Assembly (NCBI RefSeq): GCF_943734655.1
Contig: NC_071354.1
Coordinates: 1,523,001 to 1,587,000 of the forward strand
Source: Sabethes cyaneus
Lineage: Eukaryota; Arthropoda; Insecta; Diptera; Culicidae
Reading direction: 5' to 3'
Length of the DNA: 64,000 nucleotides
Shown: one piece after another, positions 36,791-47,289 of the stretch
How positions within the stretch are numbered: the first letter of the stretch is position 1
Layout of the letters: every line of letters starts with the position of its first letter
The notes under the pieces: model-generated
Database searches by the model: none
Told to the model about the DNA's origin: nothing
Seen by the model: only the letters and a program-made list of their open reading frames with translations
Made by a program: the position numbers and the translations under genes

Positions 36791-39010
36791 AATTCGAGAA
36801 CTAATTAAGCAAATAGAACCAAATTTGGCATGTGGGTGTTTTCGGTGACAAGAATTTATTCTAGGGTAATTTGAGACCCCTCCCCTCTTTATAAGGGGAA
36901 TTATAACTCCTCTCCCCTTTAAGAGGGGGGGTTTCCATACCAATTTCCTCATAACTCGAGAACTAATCAAGCAAATGGAACCAAATTTGGCATGTGAAGG
37001 TTTTCGAGGGCAAGAAAATTTTCTATGTTGAATTAGGACCCCTCCTCACTTTAAGAGGGGGGGCTCCTGTACAAATGAAATACCAATTTCCTCATAACTC
37101 GAGAACTAATCAAGCAAATGGAACCAAATTTGGCATGTGTGTGTTTTTGAAGACAAAATTTTTTTCTATGATGAATTGGGACCCCTCCCCACTTTAAGAG
37201 GGGGGGGGCTCCTATACAAACGAAATACAAATTTCCTTATAACTCGAGAGCTAATCCAGCAAATGGAACCAAATTTGGCATGTAGGTGTTTTTGGAGGCA
37301 AGAATGTTTTCTATGATGAATAAGAACCTCTCCCCACTTTAGGAGGGGGGGCTCCTATACAAATGAAATACAAATTTCCTCATAACTCGAGAACTAATCA
37401 AGCAAATGGAACCAAATTTGGCATGTAGGTGTTTTTGGAGGCAAGAATTTTTTCTGTGATGAATTAGGACCTCTTCCCACTTTAGGAGGGGGGGCTCCTA
37501 TACAAATGAAATACAAATTTCCTCATAACTCGAGAACTAATCAAGCAAATAGAACCAAATTTGGCATGTGGGTGTTTTCGGTGACAAGAATTTATTCTAT
37601 GGTAAATTGAGACCCCTCCCTCTTTATAAGAGGAATTGTAACTCCTCTCTCCTTTAAGAGGGGGGGCTGCCATACAAATTTCCTCATAACTCGAGAACTA
37701 ATCAAGCAAATGGAACCAACTTTGGCATGTGAAGGTTTTCGAGGGCAAGAAAATATTCTACGGTGAATTAGGACCCCTCCCCACTCTAAGAGGGGGGGCT
37801 CCTGTACAAATGAAATACAAATTTCCTCCTAACTCGAGAACTAATCAAGCAAATAGAACAACATTTGGCATGTGGGTGTTTTTTTTGGTGACAAGAATTT
37901 ATTCTATGGTGAATTGAGACCCCTCCCCTCTTTATAAGAGGAATTATAACTCCTCTCCCCTTTAAGAGGGGGGACTTCCATACAAATTTCCTCATAACTC
38001 GAGAACTAATCAAGCAAATGCAACAAAATTTGGCATGTGAAGGTTTTCGAGAGCAAGAAAATTTTCTATGGTGAATTAGGACCCCTCCCCACTTTAAGAG
38101 GAGGGGCTCCTGTACAAATGAAATACAAATTTCCTCATAACTCGAGAACTAATCAAGCGAATTGAACCAAATTTGGCATGTGTGTGTTTTTGGAGACAAT
38201 TTTTTTTTCAATGATGAATTGGGACCCCTCCCCACTTTAGGAGGGGGGGTCCTGTACAAACGAGATACAAATTTCCTCATAACTCGAGAACTAATCCAGC
38301 AAATGGAACCAAATTTGGCATGTAGGTGTTTTTGGAGGCAAGAATTTTTTCTGTGATGAATTAGGACCTCTTCTCACATTAGGAGGGGGGGCTCCAATAC
38401 AAATGAAATACAAATTTCCCCATAACTCGAGAACTAATCAAGCAAATGGAACCAACTTTGGCATGTGAAGGTTTTCGAGGGCAAGAAAATTTTCTACGGT
38501 GAATTAGGACCCCTCCCCACTCTAAGAGGGGAGGCTCCTGTACAAATGAAATACAAATTTCCTCGTAACTCGAGAACTAATCAAGCAAATAGAACAACAT
38601 TTGGCATGTGGGTGTTTTTGGAGGCAACCATTTTTCCCATGATGAATTAGGACTTCTTACCTTTTTAGGAGGGGGGGGGCTCCCATTCAAACGAAATACA
38701 AATTTGCTCATAACTTTAGAACTAATCAAGTAAATGGAACCAAATTTGGCATGTGAGAGTTTTAGATGGCAGAATTTTTTTTCTGTGGTGTATTACGACC
38801 CCTTTCCCTTTTAAGAGGGTGGGCTTCCATACAAATGAAATACAAATTTCCTTATAATTTGAGTACTAATCAAGCAAATGGAACCAAATTTAGCATGTAG
38901 GAGATTTTTGAGTCTTGAATTTATTTTATGATAGTTAGAGACCTCTCACCCCTGTGGTAGGGGGATATGGACTTTCATACAAATAAAACAGAAATTTTGG
39001 CGAAACTCAA
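36791..39010 (+). repeat. 16-unit satellite inside element A (about 143 bp, variants about 160-165 bp)
   Basis: The string AACTCGAGAACTAATC recurs near 36791, 36953, 37096, 37241, 37384, 37527, 37687, 37831, 37996, 38139, 38281, 38423, 38565, 38713, 38866 and, diverged, 39003. Most spacings are 142-148; three are about 160-165 because of an extra segment with TTTATAAGRGGAATTRTAAC. Each unit carries CCAAATTTGGCATGTG and a self-complementary CCCCTCCCC...AAGAGGGGGGG block able to form a hairpin. Units are individually recognisable by shared variants. Short overlapping frames over the array are artefacts of the repeat. Confidence 0.95.
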
Positions 39011-39264
39011 AAACTAATCCAACTCGAGAAATTCGAGACTCTTCCATAAAACATTAATCAATAACAAGACCACAAAAACTATCTATAGTAACACTAGATC
39101 ATTCAGGACGAGCCGGTCGCGAGTGTTGCCGGTGACCCGCCGTCGAAGCGCCGCCCACTGGGGGACTTGCAAAACTCGAGAAGTGATAAAGATCATCCGA
39201 GATTCATGATTTATGTACAACACAGGTTAATTTGTGGCAATACGAAGTTTGTCGGGTCAGCTAG

Positions 39265-42200
39265 TTTAAAATAAACGTCAGGCAACCGTAACAGATTGGA
39301 CAAGCTCATTCGGCTTTGTTAGCCGGTTGAATTTTCTGTGCGAAGGAGTGCGGAACCACTCGCACGAATTTGCTTTCACTCATTTAGGCAAAAGTAATCA
39401 TAACGAAGTACATAGAACAAGAGATACGAGTGCAATGTGCAGTGCGCAACCTCGGTTGTGGAACGGAATAGTGATGGGGGTGGGTGGTAAAATGAGCTTC
39501 TATAAAGCTCTGGAACCGCATAAGCATAAGCACACGTCTGTCTGGTTGGGGGCTGCAGTTTATTTATTCCGCATTGCCTGCGGTGAATCTGCAGTTACTG
39601 CTGGCGCTGAAAGGTGCCAGACGGTAAGCGGCACCTCGTGTTGGCACAAAACGAATTGACAAATAAAAAAATAACCACAAAAACTGGCAAGTAGGTAAAG
39701 TTGGGGATTGTTAAATCCAGGTACGCTCGAACGCTTGAACGCTGAATCAGGTACATTACGTAACAGGGTTGACGTGTCTAATTGGATTCACAGGCTTAGT
39801 GATGCTATTAGCATGGGAAATAGAATTGTTTAGTTTCATGTCTTGGAAGAAAAATGTTATTAACTTTGAATGGGTTTGGCTAATGTTCAGATGCGAACGA
39901 TAAACCGTTCTTGTTCGATTTCCGTCGTTTCGTAGAGAACCGAAGAGGTAGTGGAGAAGTCGATTCAGTGGTAAAAAATAAATATCCACCGCATTAGTTG
40001 TTCTCTGAAGCGGTGTGCTTAAGTAGCGAGCTAATTATGATTAATGATAATAAGATGATTGAAAGAGCTGTCATCGCTGCTTTTGTGCGTTCGATAGTCC
40101 GTGATGATTTACAGTATCGTTCCTGGTGGTAGACACGAATGCAAACCGTTAAGTACCTCGACGACATTGTCGTCATCGCCAGCGTGAAGTATTGAAAAAC
40201 ATCAGATCACAAGGATTAAGCGTTGAATGAATATTTAATGAACTGTGTCGCTCATTCAGAGCAACTTTCGATCTCTTTCGGCCAGAAGAAAATGCCGCTA
40301 GGTTTAGCTCGTTTCCCACTTGTTTGAACTAGCGCTGTTAAGTAAACCGACTACCGAGAACGGTTAAGCAAACGAAATTGTATTTAGACAAACAGTCTTT
40401 CGTCCGGTGTAGAGGGTATCAAATAAAGTCAACTTCTGCTTAGCACCGAATGCCATGGATGCAACTCAGTTCAAACAGTAGAAAGTTCCTGCTAAGAATC
40501 TTTCAACATAATTCTTTGCGGTGTTCGGGACTAGTCGTAACAAGTGCTACACGGCAGACAGCTTCCAGTCAGTGTGCAGAGTTGTGAAGCATTGAGAAGG
40601 GCAAATAGCTGTGCTTGCTGTTCTATTGGTCAGTATTTGACTTTGAGTGTGGATGTGTACCTCCAAGTTCGAGCTTTTCCGCCGGGCTGAGCTACGCATC
40701 GAAAGACTTCCAGCAAGGCAAACAGGGTGTCTGACAGTTTCAAACGCTTGCAGGCGTCTGTTGTCTGAACCTGTGTATTTGTCTTTGCCCGAGAGCTACG
40801 ACGGTTTGTTTGGTTTACTGATTCTAGAGTTCTTCAGAGTAGATCATAGTTTTGGGCTTATATTTACTAAAAGTATGGTGTAGTTCTTGTGAGCTTCTGA
40901 TTTAATAGTTGTAATGAGGATTTCAAACGAAAATTTTAAAACTTTGGTCCATGGGCTGAAGCTTTGATTTCGTGAAGTAATAATTTTAAAATAATGGTTG
41001 GGAAGTTTTCGTTTGGTTATAGTATATTATACTATAGCACGTTATAGTATATAGCATATTTTACAGATGGTATCTTGTTTGACGACTTTTATGAAAACAC
41101 AGATAAATATTATTTTCATTACGTGTTTCGTATTCCACCGAACTTTTCAATTTCGTTTTAAAACTCAATTTTAGACAAATGCTACAGAATATAAAAATTT
41201 TTGCAACTAAATGTTATATGTTTTAAAAAATAAGGTGCGGCACAAAGTGATAAATTGGCATCGTGAAATTACATATTGATTGATAGTAAACAAATACGTA
41301 AATTTTTGGCCAATTCGATAGAGGTAATTTCGTTTATATTCGGTGCAAATTCGCGTGCAACGCATCTGCTTCTGGCCTCGTATCGTAAGTCATCAGTTGG
41401 CAGAAACGATTCGACGCTTCGGCTCGTACTTTGCGTAGGTACGTGGCTTGATTGGTCACTTGGATGGTAGAGGTAAAAGAAAATGAAAGGAAGGAAGACC
41501 ATTCGGGTAATGCAAGCGTGACCGTTTTATGGTGATGTTAATGATTACAGAACAGATTGATCGTAAAATTACAATCGAGATGAAGCAATTGCAAATTAGA
41601 TTTAATTATCGGTAATGTGAGGGCATAACCATAAAGTCATATATTCGTTTATGTTGATTTGCAACCAATGAAGCTTAATGACATTGGAATAATACTGCAT
41701 CAAAATAAAAAACTTACATAATAAAATAGAGTGGAACTAATGACAGAAAAGTAACACATTTAAATCACATTTTTCAATGAGTGAAGCGTCCGTTTGCCGT
41801 TTCAGAAACCTAATTGTGATGATCGATGCAATTGACGCTCGGCAGTTTGCGGGAGCAGATAAGCTGAAAAAACATTGAAGATAAATTTCGTCAATCAATT
41901 ACACTGCTTGAAGGCAATTCAATGTTTATAACTTAATATGTTTAAAACAAGTTAATATCTTTGCAATTTGCCAAGAGTTGAATGAATGTTAAGATTGATT
42001 GATGTGATGTGTCGCATGCAATACATATAGTTTAATATCTAAGTTGTTACACATAAATATCCCAATCAAATTTTCTCATAACTCTTATTAAACAACAATT
42101 GTATAATTTATATTAATGATTTTTGATTTCGTGGTTATTGTTAGTTTTGACACATTTTTTTATCTTTATGGCACATAACTAATACGTTCTTAGCTTTCTA

Positions 42201-44700
42201 GTCAAATAAAGTTATCACAATTAAGTTTTATGCAGAAATTGTTAATTTATTAAGTTTGTAAATTGTTCCCCTCCATGTCACCGCATCTCCCCAGAATGAC
42301 GTTCCAGTATCTACGCCACCAGGGTGGAGCAGACACTGACAGCACAAACAAACCAATGAAATTTAGAATAATGTCGGTACTAATTGCCCCATTTAGTCAG
42401 GCAGCATCTTTCTCGCTGTCCAGTCGATCGACAGTGCGCGGGCGGGGACACGTGAGCTGATGACATCGCGCGCTGCTGGCGTGAAACTTCTTCGTCCGCC
42501 AGAGGAGGTTCCCGCTTATGCACCGGCACAGGCAAGTTTCATTTTCCGATTCAGCCCAACAGACGGTGTCAGTCTCTTATTGGCATGACACATGACCTAC
42601 ATTTATTGACGACAAGGTATCGATTCGCATTCCCTTCATTGGTTTTCCGCTGCTATGCAGTAACTGGTTTTTAGCAGCATCATCATTGGCGTCCTCCGAG
42701 AAAGCGCCAAACCCCGCAAGTGCAGTGACAGTCAGTGGCTTTTGTCATTTACAAGCGTGCATACAACCGGGACGGCATGGATCTGGTCTGAATGAATGAG
42801 TGGCGTAATGGGAAGGGAAGCATGGTTCAAATGACATGTAACGAGGCGACAACGAAATAACTTTTCTTGCTGTTTGAAACCCTCGCCAGGCGAATTGCAT
42901 AGCTATCAGCTACCGTGATGCTGATTTGCTGCCTCCGCCGTACCACCAACCATGCACAGTACATATCGGAGCTGCAGAGTAGTGCAAACGTGCTCGTGCT
43001 TCTAGTGGAAGGTATTTTCTACTCTCGAGGGCGGAAAGATTTGACAACGGGACTACCTACAAAAATTACCAACACCGCGAGCTGTCGATCGGCTCAAATA
43101 GCGAGGGCTTAAAGACGGGGCGAAGGATAGCATGTCAGATTTTTTTTTGCTTCCAGTGACGATCGTCTGAAACAGTTTCACTGTTTGCGGGCAAAAATTT
43201 TGATGCACCCAGCGAGAGGGAAAGACTGAAAATCGTGAAAGAAAATTGATTGTTCACGTTTGTTTAAAATTAGCATAAAATTACAATAGAATCTCGATTG
43301 GCTTGCGGATGCGAGGTATGAAGGAATTGGCGGTGGAAAAGCTAGAAAAATGCGATTTGAACGAGAGTGAAGTGGGTTTACTGCTGTCTGACGGTCTGCT
43401 AGTTCGGTTGCTTGTACGAGTCGTTGTTTATTGAAGTTTTGTCGAGGAGTAACACGGTAATCAGTTGACACAGAAAAGGCAGGACCGTTAGCAGTGCAGT
43501 GGTAGTGGTTGTAGCAGTAGCAGCAATTCACCTAATGATGGCAGTCGAGTAGAAGAGTGAATCGAAATTAAATAATTACAACAAATAGTTCAATTTACAC
43601 GGTGTCGGTTGCTAGCTTGTTAGTGAACCGAATGGGGTCGAGTGTTGGCTGGGTCAGGCACGCTCCTAGTTGTCGCCATACCGATAAATGAGTGAGTCTA
43701 TATATTGTCTGTCTATATCTTTTTATAGTAATATACTTATTTAGTACTATTCGCCTTTGAAACATAAAATTTATGATAAATTATAAATACACATAAATTT
43801 TCCGTTTTAACTATAATTGTGCTTTGTCCCAGTTTGCTGTTTATTGTGATGCTACTCACTACATGTTTGAAACGCAACTGCGCGAGACATCATTAAGTCT
43901 AGTTGTCACTCATAATTTTCATAGGTTTCCCTCACCCATCAAATGCAATCATATCCAAGATTTTCTTAACTTCAATTTTACTTTTACGTATTTATTTCTT
44001 TGAAAGGCGATTTTTTTCCTTTTCATTGTACTTATTGAATATTTTAACTGATACGTATTCCGACAGCATGTACTTTGCCAAGATTTTTTTTTGTTTTTGT
44101 TCCGTCGCATTCATGGACTCAAAACGAAAATTGTTTTAAAAAACTCTTCTTTGAAAACGAATCAGACACTGTGAGACTTTGGAACAGCTTAAACACACTG
44201 GCGTCAACGAATTGAATTATCTATCCCGCCGTAGAAAGGTACAAAGCTCATTCAGACAAAATATAGTACTTTCCTCTAAAAGTTGTTTAGTTTGCCCATA
44301 CCAGCCCCATCCTGAATTTTTTTTTTCTTGAACTGTGAGATTTTTTTTAATATTTCATAGCACTTTAAATATGCATCCAAGAGAAAAATAGTCTTCACGG
44401 AAAATGTGTATTTTAATATACTAAATGACTTTGCAGAACGTTTGAAGGCACGAAAAAACCACATACAAAATTATTGAGCAGAATTGATGGTTAAATGCTA
44501 TTTTTAAACAAATCACTAAATTTTGCAAACAGCAAGAGATAGACATGTACTACGATGAGCAAAGTTGTTCATTTTGTTTTCCGAAGAAAAATTTCTTGTT
44601 AGAGTATTTAAGAAAACAAAAGTTTGTATCATCTTAATAGGTGAATTCATGGTCACAATAATAGTGCAAAAAGATGCGCCATTAATAAACTTCTAAAAAG
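39265..44700. other. no supported gene
   Basis: I see no mobile-element ends or recognisable domains. A near-perfect palindrome of TATAGTATA type lies at about 41023-41042. GC-richer stretches near 40560-40780 and 42260-42560 have no long ATG-started frame. Confidence 0.45.
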
Positions 44701-44744
44701 GCATCAAGTTTTAAAAATTGCGCGCTTTTTACGCGAATGCTAAT

Positions 44745-45200
44745 GATCACGTTCATGCATTTCAAATCATCACAAGAATGGCCACCGTTGTCCCCGGGTC
44801 TGAGTCTAAAGTGATAAAAATGTTTAAGAAACATCAGATTATCATGCGGAAGGGTAGTAGCGGCAGGAAACGCGGCACCACTGACCCGAAGAACGCCAGG
44901 ATGATGGTTGTCCATTGTAGCACAACAATATTTCTTTTTGGGATGTGACAAAAAAGGCGAAACAATCGATTTGTTTTGTGCAAAAAACAATGACTCGTTC
45001 TGGACTGTAAATACTGGACGTAGACAAAGTTCGGAAGGCAACAGAATACGGCGGCCAAAACTAGCGCAAGGAAGCTGTACAGGAAGTGGACAAAATCGCT
45101 CTGCAATGTGTTGAATGCAGAAACCTACATCAAGTCCGACACCAAAGAAATGCCAGAACTTGAATACTAAGTGGCCACCTACTATATCAAGAAGGGCAAG
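44745..45200 (+). pseudogene. ITm-type mariner transposase relic, plus strand
   Basis: Plus-strand reading gives PGSESKVIKMFKKHQI (helix-turn-helix end) and GRKRGTTDPKNARM, then, after frame shifts, KVRKATEYGGQN, matching the segment that reads RKASNRSDKQNTVAKTRARK in the neighbouring copy. A decayed NAETYIKSDTKEMP lies where the conserved DDETYVK.. stands in the 20-kb element. Stops and shifts abolish function. The overlapping 173-codon minus-strand frame (44682-45203) is antisense to this relic and is not a gene. Confidence 0.65.
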
Positions 45201-46243
45201 CATTTAATGAATGGCTGACTTTTTGCCACATCCACAGATCGCTTGCCAGACAACGAATTTTTTAGCGAATTTCCCCGTAAATTCTCGGTAGCTCCAAATT
45301 TAGAAACAGTAACATAGTATTTCTGTCCCGACATTTGTCTGGTGTTGTACTTAATGTAGGTTTCATCATTCGTCACAATGCAGAATAGCCCAGCAAGCAT
45401 TTTCAAGTGTATATAAAAGTTAATAAACAGCATTACGTACAGATATGCATGTCATCAAATCGTATCCCAAGCAACAATGTGAGTTTTATTGTACTCTTAT
45501 GGTGGTCTTCAAGACCAATTTTGGTCCTAAATGCAATCGTAAGAGTGCAATAAAACCCAAATTGTTACTCTGGATTTGATGCGCAAAACTGACATATCCG
45601 TACAATGGCGATATACGTGATTAGGAATTATTATAAGCGTTCCGGCTATAAGTATTTATACATGATAATATTATCATTATATACGACTGAAAATCAACTT
45701 GGGCGCACTTTATCAAGCTTTAGTTACGATTCCGTATGTGTTAAGAGATATTTACGATAATTTTGGTACAATGATATACGAATTGGTGTTAGCTGGGGAT
45801 TTTCTGAACCACTTCCTGTACACTTTCCTTGCGCGAGTTTTGGCCACCGTGTTCTGTTTGTCACTTCGGTTCGATGCCTTCCGAAATTTGTATACGCGTA
45901 GTCCAGAGCGTGACATAAAAAAAAATAAACCAAAAATTTCACCTGTTTTACCACATCTCGAATCTAAATGTTGAGTTGTGCTATGATGGGTAACTACCAT
46001 TCTTGCATTCTTCGAGTCTGAGGTGACGCGTTTCCTGCCGTTACCTTCCTTTTACTTGGTAATATGATGCTTCTTGAATGTTCTGATTACTTGGGATACG
46101 GTTGAATGTTCGCTTCCGAGCTCTAGACCGCTCCAGCGATGAGAAGCAATTGAATTATCAAAGTGAGTGCCCACAGTGTTTGCGCACTTTTCTTCTTCTA
46201 AAGATATCGCTGTAATTGTCCAATAGAATTTGTTGATACTCAA
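45182..46243 (-). pseudogene. ITm-type mariner transposase relic, minus strand
   Basis: In minus-strand order there is a helix-turn-helix remnant (LGSEHSTVSQVIRTFKKHHI at about 46130-46055), then RVTSDSKNARMVVTHHST (about 46025-45975), then RKASNRSDKQNTVAKTRARK (about 45890-45830), then TNDETYIKYNTRQMSGQKYY (about 45390-45330) ending near KSQPFIKCLPFL. This is the block order of an ITm transposase, in several frames with stops. A foldback MITE (45453-45581) lies inside it. The relic abuts the plus-strand relic tail to tail, so the two form a large, diverged inverted pair. Confidence 0.68.
45453..45581. mobile_element. foldback MITE inside the mariner relic, about 129 bp
   Basis: Inverted arms include CATCAAATC at both outer ends and AACAATNTGRGTTTTATTG, CACTCTTA or close variants further in (left 45453-45518, right about 45518-45581). 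It is non-coding. I could not define a target duplication, so the exact ends and superfamily are uncertain. Confidence 0.65.
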
Positions 46244-46744
46244 CCGCTATAAACACCATACTCTCAACTATCTTTAGCCAAAATTTTAGTTATTTTTACA
46301 CGATAAAAAGTTACAAACAAATGAGAGAATGCAGTCTTTTAAATACCCGTAACACAAAAACGGAAGGTTGAATCAATAGGGTATACATATTCCAATGAGT
46401 TGGAGGAAACTCAATTTTGTTATTGGAAATTTTATTGCCATGTTGCAGCAACCCGAATAACATACGAATAAGACGGAATTAGGATAAAAAATTGTTATAA
46501 CCATTTTTGTTGTAAATCACATAAAAAATTGTTATTTGTATTAAAAATTCATACATTACTTGAAAAATCTTTAGTTTGGAAAAACTCATGAAAGTCGCTG
46601 TTCTACGAAGTCCGTTCATGAAAGATGTTCCATCTCAGAATAACTTTCAAAAGACTATTTTGAAAAGGGAGGAAGTGTCTGATGCGAAGAATGATTGATT
46701 GGATGAACTGGAAAACTTCAATGTTGACCAAAAATATGAAGGGT

Positions 46745-46822
46745 TGTGCAATGGCAGGCGGGGCTCGCACTCATGCCCTTTCGGTTGGTACCAACATGTT
46801 TTACTCACTGAACTACTGCCGC
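46745..46822 (-). repeat. tRNA-derived sequence (SINE head or tRNA pseudogene)
   Basis: The minus strand has an A-box-like TAGTTCAGTGAGTA (46815-46802) and a B-box-like GAGTGCGAGCCCC (46772-46760) about 30 nt apart, a normal tRNA spacing. It is bounded by GGGCGGCAG and CCCCGCCTGCC, which can only partly pair as an acceptor. The B box differs from the consensus GAGTTCGAGCCCC at one base. The poor cloverleaf argues for a SINE head or pseudogene rather than a working tRNA. Confidence 0.45.
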
Positions 46823-47211
46823 CCGTTTTATTATGTAGTTCAATATCTGGTTTTATTGTCTTCCCCAATTCTATCATACTCGTATACGCACCACATAGGG
46901 CACGGGGGAGTATTTTCAGCCCATTAAGCGATGGCATCTATTTTTTCGGCCTATGGCCTAGTTCTAGTGGAAGAACAGGTGGTTTTGACGTTCTTTGAAT
47001 AAAAAATAGTAGATTACCTACAGTCTTGAGAAAATAGTTATAACATATTGAAATTGTATGTCGGCAAGTATTTTTATTGGCGAAAGAAAAGGCAAATAGG
47101 CTGAATTTAGAAGCCTGTTAAAGACATTTCAAAATAAAAGTCTTCTTTGTAACAAAAATGTCTTCAAAATGAAGACATGTTTTCACTTCTGGCATCTCTG
47201 CACCATACACT

Positions 47212-47286
47212 GTCACGCCTTCGACGCGCTGCTTTTACACGCCGCCTCGACGCGTCGCTTTGACACGCCGCTTTGACGCGCCGCTT
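47212..47286. repeat. GC-rich 13-bp minisatellite (GACGCGYCGCTTT)
   Basis: About six imperfect units of 12-14 bp, such as GACGCGTCGCTTT, GACACGCCGCTTT and GACGCGCCGCTTG, form an island of high GC and CpG content in AT-rich surroundings. Confidence 0.85.
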
Positions 47287-47289
47287 GGA

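Noticed and set aside
36746..38650. Many 60-75 codon frames with related sequences on both strands (also at 60849-62182)
   Set aside because: They are repeated readings of the satellite units in elements A and B, not a gene family.
41020..41060. Near-perfect TATAGTATA palindrome
   Set aside because: It is a low-complexity AT palindrome, expected by chance in this base composition.
44682..45203. 173-codon minus-strand frame
   Set aside because: It is antisense to a mariner transposase relic, which explains its length.
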